DNA of 64,000 bases from NCBI GenBank assembly GCA_022772525.1, contig JALFAD010000096.1:62001-126000 (forward strand), given 5' to 3'. The translations under genes were made by a program, and so were the position numbers. Shown here piece by piece: positions 56,812-64,000 of the stretch. This DNA comes from Clostridiales bacterium. Its GTDB lineage: Bacteria > Bacillota > Clostridia > Oscillospirales > Oscillospiraceae. The notes beneath the pieces are model-generated. The model was not told the DNA's origin and searched no databases. It saw only the letters and a list, made by a program, of their open reading frames with translations. Every line of letters starts with the position of its first letter. Positions within the stretch are counted from its first letter, which is position 1.

Positions 56812-57705
56812 GTGAAAAAAGCAAAGCCTTATACACTCCTGAATAAGGCGGAACCCTACCTCTGGATTCTGCCCAGCGTCATCCTGATGGCGGTCTTCAT
56901 CATTGTCCCCATCGGGTACGTCTTCCGTATGGCCTTTAGCACGGTCACCAAGGCCGGCCTCGTGCGGGGCTTCTGCGGCTTTGATAACTTCGCCAAAGCC
57001 GTTGGCAATGCCAAGTTCGGCATGGTTCTGAAGAATACCATCATCTGGACCATTCTGGTTGTGGTGCTGTCCACGGTTCTGGGCTTCATCCTCGCTTTGA
57101 TTCTGAACAACGAGTTCAAGGGCCGCAAGATCGCCCGTGCCATCGTGGTCTTCCCCTGGGCCACCACACTGGTCATTCAGGCTTCCGTCTGGAAGTTCAT
57201 CATCAACACCGACTACGGCGCCCTGAACACATTGCTGAAATCTCTCGGCATTATTCAGCAGAATGTGAACTGGACTCCCACCCCCGAGGCCTTCTTCGCC
57301 TGGGAAATCGCCTGCGGCATTTTCGTCACCATCCCCTTCGTCTGCTTTACCGCCCTTTCCGGTCTGCAGAGCATCGACCACAGCTACTATGAGGCCGCCA
57401 TCGTGGACGGCGCCAACTACTGGGAAAAGCTCTTTAACATCACCCTGCCTCTGGTCAAGCCCAGCCTGACCGTGGCTACCGTGCTGAACATCATCTACGT
57501 GTTCAATTCCTTCCCCATCGTCTGGACCATCACCAAGGGCGACCCCGCCAGCCGAACCGATACGCTGGTGACATACCTCTACAAGCTGGCCTTCTACAAC
57601 GGCAAGCAGGGCGAAGCCGCCGCCGTTTCCGTCATTGGCTTCCTGATTCTGCTGGTCTGCGCCAGCTTCTACATGGTCTCCACCCTGAAGAAAGGAGATG
57701 AGTAA
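56812..57705 (+). CDS. Sugar ABC transporter permease (MalF/UgpA type)
   Basis: 297 residues from a GTG at 56812, chosen because GGGAGG lies 7 bases upstream; the frame extends to 56701 but would start in the stem-loop region. Six membrane helices and the ATPase-contact EAA loop (YYEAAIVDGANYWEKLFNIT, then LPLVKPSL) are visible. It forms the channel with the next gene's product. Confidence 0.93.
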   Translation: MKKAKPYTLLNKAEPYLWILPSVILMAVFIIVPIGYVFRMAFSTVTKAGLVRGFCGFDNFAKAVGNAKFGMVLKNTIIWTILVVVLSTVLGFILALILNNEFKGRKIARAIVVFPWATTLVIQASVWKFIINTDYGALNTLLKSLGIIQQNVNWTPTPEAFFAWEIACGIFVTIPFVCFTALSGLQSIDHSYYEAAIVDGANYWEKLFNITLPLVKPSLTVATVLNIIYVFNSFPIVWTITKGDPASRTDTLVTYLYKLAFYNGKQGEAAAVSVIGFLILLVCASFYMVSTLKKGDE

Positions 57706-57707
57706 TC

Positions 57708-58559
57708 ATGGCTGACAACATCCGTGTGAACTGGGGCAAGCTGCTGAGCCGGATTCTGCTGTATTTCGTGGTAGTGCTCATCTGCCTGTTCATTCTGTAC
57801 CCCTACTTCGTCATGGTCTGCACCGCGCTGAAGAGCCGTGACGAGATTTTTGCCATGAAAGGCACCATTTTCCCCATAAAAGTCATGTGGTCGAACTTTG
57901 CTGACATATGGGTAAAGGCTCCCATGGCAAAATACATGCTCAACTCCATCATCATCGCTGCCGGCTCTACCGCCATTGCCATGGTATGCGGCATCCCTGC
58001 GGCCTACGCCCTGGCCCGCATGAAGTTCAAGGGCCAGACCGCCTTTCTGGGCTTCATCATCGTGTCTCAGATGTTCGCCCCCGTGGTTCTGCTGATCGGT
58101 ATTTATAAGGTCATGCAGATTATGAGCCTGACGAACTCCCTGCTGGGCCTCATTTTCATCAACGCCGCCTTTAACCAGGCCTTCACCATCTGGCTGCTGC
58201 GGGGCACCTTCATGTCCATCTCCGCCGAGATGGAGCAGGCCGCCACCATCGATGGCTGCAACCGGGTTCAGGCCATGTTCAAAGTGCTGCTGCCCGTTGC
58301 CGCCCCCGGCATCGTCACCACCCTGATTTTCATTTTCATCAACGCCTGGAACGAGTACACCGTGGCCCTGTGCCTGATCTCCACCGAGACCATCAAGCCG
58401 CTGACCGTTGGTATCAACATCTTCAACGGCTACAATATGATCGAGTGGCAGTACCTGTTCGCCAGCTCCATCTTCGCGATTGTCCCTGTGGTTATTCTCT
58501 TCATGTCCATTGAGAAGAACCTGACCAGCGGCCTCACCGCCGGCGGCGTCAAAGGCTAA
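57708..58559 (+). CDS. Sugar ABC transporter permease (MalG/UgpE type)
   Basis: 283 residues with six membrane helices and the EAA loop MEQAATIDGCNRVQAMFKVL, then LPVAAPG. The ATG is 2 bases after the previous stop, with AAAGGAG. It ends the operon; after it come the CCTTCCCC element (58675-58819) and a new promoter. Confidence 0.95.
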   Translation: MADNIRVNWGKLLSRILLYFVVVLICLFILYPYFVMVCTALKSRDEIFAMKGTIFPIKVMWSNFADIWVKAPMAKYMLNSIIIAAGSTAIAMVCGIPAAYALARMKFKGQTAFLGFIIVSQMFAPVVLLIGIYKVMQIMSLTNSLLGLIFINAAFNQAFTIWLLRGTFMSISAEMEQAATIDGCNRVQAMFKVLLPVAAPGIVTTLIFIFINAWNEYTVALCLISTETIKPLTVGINIFNGYNMIEWQYLFASSIFAIVPVVILFMSIEKNLTSGLTAGGVKG

Positions 58560-58622
58560 CCGCATATATTCTCCGGCGGGTTCCAATTTTTTGCGGAATT
58601 CGCCGGATTTTTCCATTTGGGG

Positions 58623-58651
58623 GTGACATTTGGGGAAATGCGTGATATGAT
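58623..58651 (+). promoter_or_regulatory. Possible promoter of the FMN enzyme gene
   Basis: -35 GTGACA (58623-58628), 17 bases, -10 TATGAT (58646-58651). The leader would contain the whole repeat element at 58675-58819. Confidence 0.5.
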
Positions 58652-58674
58652 ACAGTGGTAATAGCGTAGCACAT

Positions 58675-58819
58675 AACCTTCCCCTATGAGGGGAAGGTGG
58701 CCGAGCGCAAGCGAGGTCGGATGAGGTGGATACAACCAATTTATCATCTAGCTGCATGTCACCGCCCCCCTCATCCGTCAGCCCTTCGGGCTGCCACCTT
58801 CCCTCGAGGGGGGAGGGTT
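58675..58819. repeat. Intergenic repeat family 2, copy in the leader of the FMN enzyme gene
   Basis: AACCTTCCCCTATGAGGGGA, then GGTGGCCGAGCGCAAGCGAG, GTCGGATGAGG; the right half CCCCCCTCATCCGTCAGCCC, GGGCTGCCACCTTCCCTCGA, GGGGGGAGGGTT mirrors it. 145 bp, the same length as copy 1. Confidence 0.8.
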
Positions 58820-58852
58820 ATCCGGTAGTATATGAACAGGAGGAATTTTACT

Positions 58853-59875
58853 ATGACCTATCAGGAAGTTCTCAGCGGTGCCCGGGAGGCTATGAGCAAG
58901 AACTGCAAGGCCTGCCCCGTGTGCAACGGCAGAGCCTGCACAAATCATGTGCCCGGCCCCGGCGCCAAGGGCGTGGGCGACACCGCCATCCGCAACTACG
59001 ACAAGTGGCAGGAAATCCGCGTCAACATGGACACCATCGCAGAGGGCGGCACCCCCGACACCTCTCTCGATCTTTTCGGGAAGTCCTTCCGCTTTCCCTT
59101 CTTCGCTGGCCCCGTGGGCGCGGTGACCATGCACTATAGCGACAAATACAACGACCAGTCCTACAACAACATTCTGGTGAAAGCCTGCGCCGAAAACGGC
59201 ATCGCCGCCTTCACCGGCGACGGTCTGGACGCCAACGTCATGAAGGTGGCCTGTGAGGCCATCGCGGCTGCGGGCGGCGTAGGCGTGCCCACCGTGAAGC
59301 CCTGGAATCAGGAGACCATCGCCCAGAAGATGGCGCTGGTCAAGGCTTCCGGCAGCTTCGCCGTGGCCATGGACATCGACGCCGCCGGTCTGCCCTTCCT
59401 GAAGGGTATGAATCCCCCTGCCGGCAGCAAGACCGTGCAGCAGCTGTCCGAGATCGCCAAAATGGCCGGTAAGCCCTTCCTCATCAAGGGCATCATGACC
59501 GTGAAGGGCGCGCTGAAGGCCAAGGAGGCCGGCGCTGCCGCCATTGTGGTCAGCAACCACGGCGGACGGGTTCTCGACCAGTGCCCCGCCACCGCCGAGG
59601 TTCTGCCCGGTATTGTGGACGCCCTGCGCGGCAGCGGCGTGAAGGTACTGGTGGACGGCGGCATCCGCAGCGGCGTGGACGTGTTCAAAGCTCTGGCCCT
59701 CGGCGCGGACGCGGTGATTATCGCCCGTCCCTTCGTTACCGCGGTCTACGGCGGCGCGGAGGAAGGCGTGAAGCTGTACATTGAGAAAATCGGTGCGGAG
59801 CTGGCGGACACCATGTCCATGTGCGGTGCCAAAACCCTTGCTGACATCACCCGGGATATGGTCTTCGCGAAATAA
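58853..59875 (+). CDS. FMN-dependent alpha-hydroxy-acid oxidase/dehydrogenase
   Basis: 340 residues from the ATG at 58853, 9 bases after AGGAGG. A TIM-barrel FMN enzyme of the lactate/glycolate oxidase family: VSNHGGRVLDQCPATAEVLP holds the catalytic His and substrate Arg, and VLVDGGIRSGVDVFKALALG the FMN phosphate site. An N-terminal cluster CKACPVCNGRAC (Cys18, 21, 24, 29) is unusual for the canonical oxidases and occurs in clostridial members; it might bind a metal or Fe-S centre. The substrate is probably lactate or a related 2-hydroxy acid; the acceptor is unlikely to be oxygen in an anaerobe. Confidence 0.85.
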   Translation: MTYQEVLSGAREAMSKNCKACPVCNGRACTNHVPGPGAKGVGDTAIRNYDKWQEIRVNMDTIAEGGTPDTSLDLFGKSFRFPFFAGPVGAVTMHYSDKYNDQSYNNILVKACAENGIAAFTGDGLDANVMKVACEAIAAAGGVGVPTVKPWNQETIAQKMALVKASGSFAVAMDIDAAGLPFLKGMNPPAGSKTVQQLSEIAKMAGKPFLIKGIMTVKGALKAKEAGAAAIVVSNHGGRVLDQCPATAEVLPGIVDALRGSGVKVLVDGGIRSGVDVFKALALGADAVIIARPFVTAVYGGAEEGVKLYIEKIGAELADTMSMCGAKTLADITRDMVFAK

Positions 59876-59888
59876 TCTGTGCGTCAAA

Positions 59889-59920
59889 ACCTTCCCCTAT
59901 GAGGGGAAGGTTTTCTTTTT
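59889..59920 (+). terminator. Terminator of the FMN enzyme gene
   Basis: ACCTTCCCC (59889-59897), loop TATGA, GGGGAAGGT (59903-59911), then TTTCTTTTT. The stem is built from a family 2 repeat arm. Confidence 0.9.
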
Positions 59921-60012
59921 CATGCGATTTGCGCATATTGCATAATATGAACATTTTATGAATGATGTTTTTGTCACATGCTACAAATAATTTGATTCAG
60001 AGACATTTGTGC

Positions 60013-60041
60013 TTCACAAACGGACAGTCCGGATGTATAAT
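60013..60041 (+). promoter_or_regulatory. Promoter of the small protein-cstA operon
   Basis: -35 TTCACA (60013-60018), 17 bases, -10 TATAAT (60036-60041), about 55 bases before the ATG. Confidence 0.7.
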
Positions 60042-60095
60042 GAGGCCGTTATCTCACCCGTGCCACAATTCGACAGAAAACAGAAAGGACTGCCT

Positions 60096-60626
60096 ATGGA
60101 AATCGCTCTGGACCAGTTGCTGAACAAACTGCTGGACGCCTATTCTCATGTCTATGATATTGACCGTAACGTGTGCGTGGAGAACACGGTATATCCCGCC
60201 ATGGCTACCTATTATCTTCGGGATGAGAATTATCTGGTTTCCAAACAGCACGTCCTGTCAGCGGTGGAGCAGCACGAGTACCTGTACTTCCTGCTGACCG
60301 ACCATCTGAGCGCCGATGACCTGCAAAAGCACATTGACCGCACCAAAGCGGCAGGGCTGGCGCTGGTACATCCGCACAAGGAGCATATGTTTTCCAATGT
60401 GGGGCTTGTGGTACTGGCGAACACCATCGATCCGGAGGCGAAGAAGCTTGTCAAGCGCACGCACTTCCGGAAAAACTACATGCTGAGCCTCCACGGCTGG
60501 ACGGAGTATCAGCTGGCAGCTATGGAAGTATCCACCAATTGCTTCTTTTCCAACCCAGCCGGAAAGGAAGCCCGGAAGAATCTGGAGAGCAACTTCAGAG
60601 AAACAAAGAAGGGAGTAAACAAATAA
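60096..60626 (+). CDS. Conserved small protein co-transcribed with cstA
   Basis: 176 residues from the ATG at 60096 (AAAGGA site); upstream codons to 60009 cross the promoter. Mostly helical (MEIALDQLLNKLLDAYSHVY; LYFLLTDHLSADDLQKHIDR; LSLHGWTEYQLAAMEVSTNC). No membrane segment and no known motif. One base separates its stop from the CstA start, so the two are probably made together and the protein may regulate or assist peptide/pyruvate uptake. Confidence 0.7.
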   Translation: MEIALDQLLNKLLDAYSHVYDIDRNVCVENTVYPAMATYYLRDENYLVSKQHVLSAVEQHEYLYFLLTDHLSADDLQKHIDRTKAAGLALVHPHKEHMFSNVGLVVLANTIDPEAKKLVKRTHFRKNYMLSLHGWTEYQLAAMEVSTNCFFSNPAGKEARKNLESNFRETKKGVNK

Positions 60627-60627
60627 C

Positions 60628-62352
60628 ATGAACGGTCTGTTGCTTCTGATCATCTGCTGCGCCGCGCTGCTGGCAGGCTACGTCTTTTACGGACGCTACC
60701 TGTGCAGGAAGTGGGGCGTCGGTGAAAACGACCAGCCCACCCCCGCCCACACCATGGAGGATGGCATTGATTATGTGCCCGCCAAGGCTCCTGTACTGAT
60801 GGGCCACCACTTCTCCTCCATCGCCGGTGCCGGCCCCATTACCGGCCCCATCAGCGCCGCTGCCGCCGGCTTCGGCTGGGGTGCCTGCGCACTGTGGATT
60901 GTCATCGGCGGTATCTTCTTCGGCGGCGTCCATGATTTCGGTGCTCTGTTTGCCTCCATCCGTCACGGCGGCAAGTCCATCGGCGAAATCATCTCCGCCA
61001 ACATGAGCAAGCGCGCCAAGCGCCTGTTCCTGATCTTCTCCTACCTGACCCTGATTCTGGTGGTGGCTGCCTTCGCCTCCATCGTTGCCAGCACCTTCGG
61101 TGCCACCTTCAATGAGGGCGTGCTGGATGTGGCCGCCTCCACCTCCAACGCCCGGGTCGCCATGGTCTCCCTGCTGTTCATCGTCATCGCCATTATCTTC
61201 GGCTTTGCCGTGTACCGCCGGAACGTTCCCATGGGTATGGCTTCCATCATCGGCGTTGTCGCCATCGTCGGCATCATCGCCATCGGCATGAACTTCCATC
61301 CCATTTACCTGTCCAGCAAGGCCTGGATGTGGATCGTCGGCATTTACATCGCGGTGGCTTCCGTGGCTCCCGTGTGGATTCTGCTGCAGCCCCGTGACTA
61401 CCTGTCCTCCTTCCTGCTGTATGCCATGCTGGCGCTGGCTGTGGTCGCCGTCATCGTGGGCCATCCTTCCATGAGCAGCATGCCCGTATTCCAGAGCGCC
61501 GAGTCCACCACCCCCGTGTTCCCCGTGCTGTTCACCACCATCGCCTGCGGCGCTATTTCCGGCTTCCACTCTCTGGTGTCCTCCGGCACCACCTCCAAGC
61601 AGCTGGATAAGGAAACCGACGCAAAGCCCATCGCTTACGGCGGTATGCTGCTGGAGTGTGTGCTGGCTGTTTTGACCCTGTGCGCCATTGCCTACGCCTA
61701 CAGCTGGAACGCCGCCAACCCCGACAGCGCGCTGAAGGGCGCCACCGCCATCTTCGGCGGCGGCATCGCCGGTATGATCGATCCCAGCCGCGGCGCTGTG
61801 TACGAGATTCTGTACACCTTGCTGGTTCTGACCTACTCCGCCTTCTGCCTGACCTCTCTGGACACCGCCACCCGTCTGGCCCGGTTCATGTTCCAGGAGT
61901 TCTGGCTGGACGGCACCAAGGGAGAAACTCCCGACAACGTCACCGGCTACAAGAAGGTTCTGGCTAACCCCTACTTTGCCACCATTATCACCGTGGTGCT
62001 GGGCATTCTGCTGGGCATGAACGGCTACGGCAAGATCTGGGCGCTGTTCGGCTCCGCCAACCAGCTGCTGGCCGCTCTGGGTCTGCTGGCTGTGGCGACT
62101 TGGCTGAGCAACATCGGCAAGGACAACAAGATGTTCCTGCTGCCCATGGCCTTCATGCTGTGTGTCACTATCGCCTCCCTGTTCATCAACACCAGGACCC
62201 AGCTGGGCGTCATCGCCAAGGGCGGCGCCGACTGGGGCCCCTACGCACAGGTCGTGCTGGGCGTACTGCTGATTGTGCTGGCAGTTGTTCTCGCCATCGA
62301 GGGCATTATGACCATCTACAAGCAGTGGAAGGCCCACAAGGTCGCCGCGTAA
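60628..62352 (+). CDS. cstA: CstA-family carbon starvation/peptide-pyruvate transporter
   Basis: 574 residues, about 15 membrane segments. The CstA signature blocks are present: FYGRYLCRKWGVGENDQPTP, DYVPAKAPVLMGHHFSSIAG and GPITGPISAAAAGFGWGACA, GGVHDFGALFASIRHGGKSI, and the C-terminal TKQLDKETDA-type loop (SSGTTSKQLDKETDAKPIAY). CstA proteins take up peptides or pyruvate, usually at carbon limitation. It is coupled to the small gene before it and followed by a strong terminator. Confidence 0.96.
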   Translation: MNGLLLLIICCAALLAGYVFYGRYLCRKWGVGENDQPTPAHTMEDGIDYVPAKAPVLMGHHFSSIAGAGPITGPISAAAAGFGWGACALWIVIGGIFFGGVHDFGALFASIRHGGKSIGEIISANMSKRAKRLFLIFSYLTLILVVAAFASIVASTFGATFNEGVLDVAASTSNARVAMVSLLFIVIAIIFGFAVYRRNVPMGMASIIGVVAIVGIIAIGMNFHPIYLSSKAWMWIVGIYIAVASVAPVWILLQPRDYLSSFLLYAMLALAVVAVIVGHPSMSSMPVFQSAESTTPVFPVLFTTIACGAISGFHSLVSSGTTSKQLDKETDAKPIAYGGMLLECVLAVLTLCAIAYAYSWNAANPDSALKGATAIFGGGIAGMIDPSRGAVYEILYTLLVLTYSAFCLTSLDTATRLARFMFQEFWLDGTKGETPDNVTGYKKVLANPYFATIITVVLGILLGMNGYGKIWALFGSANQLLAALGLLAVATWLSNIGKDNKMFLLPMAFMLCVTIASLFINTRTQLGVIAKGGADWGPYAQVVLGVLLIVLAVVLAIEGIMTIYKQWKAHKVAA

Positions 62353-62368
62353 ATCTGCATAACCACAA

Positions 62369-62394
62369 ACACCGGATGCACTCGCATCCGGTGT
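62369..62394 (+). terminator. Terminator of cstA
   Basis: ACACCGGATGC (62369-62379), loop ACTC, GCATCCGGTGT (62384-62394), then TCTGTTCTTCC. Confidence 0.85.
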
Positions 62395-62427
62395 TCTGTT
62401 CTTCCTTGTCTGGGACGGCACTATAAA

Positions 62428-62564
62428 ACGATACCGAGCGTGGTGCTCCGCGCAGCGAATCTGAAATAGCAATGATTGCCGGTGGCAATCATACAATAAT
62501 GAACACCCAATGGTCTTACGAATCATGACCAGTCCACGCACGCATTGGCTGGCGGCCCTGCCGC
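62428..62564 (-). repeat. Intergenic repeat family 1, copy D with an internal insertion
   Basis: Minus-strand order: GCGGCAGGGCCGCC, AGCCAATGCGTGCG, ACTGGTC, GACCATTGGGTGTTC, then about 60 extra bases including the hairpin GATTGCC/GGCAATC, then GCTCGGTATCGTT. The first 25 bases match copy A exactly. Confidence 0.72.
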
Positions 62565-62628
62565 TTTTCCCCTCTTGCGATTTTCCATAAAACGACTATA
62601 ATAGATTTGTCTCCCATTCCATTTTCAT

Positions 62629-62656
62629 CTTCACTCTCTGCTCTTCACCCTTCACC
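62629..62656 (+). repeat. Heptamer tandem repeat, CTTCACC-like x4
   Basis: CTTCACT-CTCTGCT-CTTCACC-CTTCACC, ending about 20 bases before the MATE start. Same unit type as the pyrimidine-rich run at 38730-38790. Confidence 0.65.
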
Positions 62657-62677
62657 CTGTCCTATGGAGGTGTTTTC

Positions 62678-64000
62678 TTGGCCCGTCCAAACCAGAGTAT
62701 GCTGGAAGGCCCATTGTTTCCCAGCATCGTCCGCTTTACCGTTCCCATCATTCTCACCAGTTTCCTCCAGCTGCTGTTCAACGCCGCCGATCTGGTAGTC
62801 GTGGGCCGCTTCTGCGGCAGCGTCAGCGTGGCAGCCGTCGGCTCCACCGGCGCCATTACCAACCTTATGGTGAACTTTTTTATCGGCCTGTCCGTCGGCG
62901 CGGGCGTGAGCGTTGCCCACGGTCTCGGCAGCCGGGAGGATACCGTGGTGCACAACACGGTGCATACCGCCCTGCCTACCGCCATCCTCAGCGGTCTTTT
63001 TCTCACCATCATCGGCGTTGCCTTCTCCAGAACCTTCCTGCGCATGATGGGCACCCCGGACAATGTGCTGCCCCTGTCCGCCGTCTATATGCAGATTTAC
63101 TTCGGGGGCATCACCTTCAGCATGGTCTACAATTTCTGCGCCGCCATTTTGCGTGCCGCCGGGGACACCAAAAGTCCCCTGCTCTACCTGACCGCCGCCG
63201 GTGTGGTGAACGTGATTCTGAACATTTTCTTCGTCACCGTACTGCATATGAACGTAGCTGGCGTAGCGCTGGCTACCACCATCTCCCAGGGTATTTCCGC
63301 ATTTCTCGTCACCCGGGCGCTGATGCGGCGCACCGACGCCTGCCGCCTGTACCTGAATAAAATGCGTTTTCACAAGGACCAGCTGACCAAGATGCTGCGC
63401 ATTGGCGTGCCTGCGGGCATCCAAAGCGCCCTGTTCTCCATCTCCAACGTACTGATTCAGTCCTCCGTCAACTCCTTCGGCGACGTGTTCATGTCCGGCA
63501 GCGCCGCCTCCTCCAACATCGAGGGCTTCGTCTATGTATCCTTGAACGCCTTCCATCAGACGGCTGTGAATTTCATCGGTCAGAACGCGGGTGCCCGGAA
63601 ATACCGCCGGGTGCATCAGACCCTTTGGATTTGTCTCGGCTGCGTCACGGTGGTGGGCCTGACGCTGGGCTTCACGGCCTGGGCCTTCGGGCGTAAGCTG
63701 CTCTCCATTTACATCACCGATTCTCCTCAGGCCATTGAATACGGTATGCTGCGTCTGGGCTACATCTGCCTGCCCTACTTCCTGTGCGGCCTGATGGACG
63801 TTTCCACCGGCGCCCTGCGGGGACTGGGCGCTTCCGTGGTGCCCATGGTGATCTCCATTCTGGGCATCTGCGGCCTGCGGATTTTCTGGATCTACACCGT
63901 GTTTCAAGTGTACCACACGCCCCAGTGCCTGTTCTTTTCCTACACTGTCTCGTGGATCATTACCTTCTTGTGCCAGATGGCGGCGTTCTTCCTCGTCTGC
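62678..64000 (+). CDS. MATE-family efflux transporter (3' end outside window)
   Basis: 441 codons, still open at the window end. It starts at TTG (62678), 7 bases after GGAGG; no ATG upstream is in frame with such a site, and the first internal ATG (codon 8) lacks one. MATE features: PSIVRFTVPIILTSFLQLLF, NAADLVVVGRFCGSVSVAAV, then GLSVGAGVSVAHGLGSREDT, a second-half repeat beginning near IGVPAGIQSALFSISNVLIQ, and QNAGARKYRR. It exports drugs or toxic metabolites with Na+ or H+. A complete protein is ~450 residues, so only the end is missing. Confidence 0.93.
   Translation, partial: MARPNQSMLEGPLFPSIVRFTVPIILTSFLQLLFNAADLVVVGRFCGSVSVAAVGSTGAITNLMVNFFIGLSVGAGVSVAHGLGSREDTVVHNTVHTALPTAILSGLFLTIIGVAFSRTFLRMMGTPDNVLPLSAVYMQIYFGGITFSMVYNFCAAILRAAGDTKSPLLYLTAAGVVNVILNIFFVTVLHMNVAGVALATTISQGISAFLVTRALMRRTDACRLYLNKMRFHKDQLTKMLRIGVPAGIQSALFSISNVLIQSSVNSFGDVFMSGSAASSNIEGFVYVSLNAFHQTAVNFIGQNAGARKYRRVHQTLWICLGCVTVVGLTLGFTAWAFGRKLLSIYITDSPQAIEYGMLRLGYICLPYFLCGLMDVSTGALRGLGASVVPMVISILGICGLRIFWIYTVFQVYHTPQCLFFSYTVSWIITFLCQMAAFFLVC

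Noticed and set aside
60595..62541. A 648-codon open frame antisense to cstA
   Set aside because: Low-complexity His/Gly/Gln-rich translation typical of the complement of a codon-biased membrane-protein gene; CstA is clear on the plus strand.

Overview
The window looks like a chromosome segment of a gut-type clostridium (Firmicutes, probably Oscillospiraceae/Ruminococcaceae). The evidence is moderately high GC in the core genes, AGGAGG-type ribosome binding sites, TTGACA/TATAAT promoters, a SpoIIQ-like M23 protein, a stand-alone Spo0A C-terminal domain, and dispersed CCTTCCCC palindromes with seven-base tandem repeats between genes. No rRNA, CRISPR array or complete tRNA was seen.

Layout. 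1-8.7 kb is accessory DNA: a RelB/ParE-type toxin-antitoxin pair cut by the window edge; a YafQ/RelB pair lying between a partial duplicate and the full copy of a large HExxH metallopeptidase/HTH gene; then a divergent XRE regulator - ImmA peptidase - zinc ribbon - unknown - Y-family polymerase - YolD operon with a clear promoter and palindromic operators; then a Spo0A-C protein and a second XRE regulator. 9-12.2 kb holds a metallophosphoesterase, a VanZ-domain protein with an eight-fold repeat ectodomain, and an HTH protein. 12.3-16.0 kb is a Mu/Tn7-like two-gene transposon (DDE transposase plus AAA ATPase) that appears nested in the two tips of an older relative. Its right tip supplies the last codons and stop of glf.

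15.9-36.2 kb is a minus-strand exopolysaccharide locus: UDP-galactopyranose mutase, flippase, polymerase, three GT4 glycosyltransferases, initiating sugar transferase, DegT aminotransferase and CapD/PglF-like dehydratases. In its middle is a visibly AT-rich cassette of two ATP-grasp ligases, a divergent DegT-like enzyme, a GNAT acetyltransferase and a sodium:solute symporter. A strong promoter at 36.2 kb starts the locus and an internal terminator divides it. 36.4-38.6 kb has a small protein, an array of hairpins and a large serine recombinase.

38.6-45 kb is core-like: an LRR-like lipoprotein, a phosphoribosyltransferase, a candidate type I (holin-like) toxin with antisense RNA, an EF-G paralogue and a SpoIIQ-like protein. 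45.1-51.7 kb is an orphan phage packaging/head operon (terminase, portal, protease, capsid, connectors) ending in its own terminator, without integrase, lysis or tail-fibre genes. 51.9-64 kb holds an Hpt protein, GalE, a NahK-like sugar kinase divergent from a carbohydrate ABC transporter, an FMN alpha-hydroxy-acid enzyme, a small unknown protein coupled to CstA, and a MATE transporter running off the end.

Genes in each block appear to cooperate: ImmA-controlled mutagenic repair (2-8 kb), surface polysaccharide assembly (16-36 kb) and hexosamine/galactose uptake and activation (52.7-58.6 kb). The items most worth follow-up are the ATP-grasp/symporter cassette inside the polysaccharide locus, the nested transposon, the orphan capsid/packaging operon, the holin-like toxin locus and two families of intergenic repeats.
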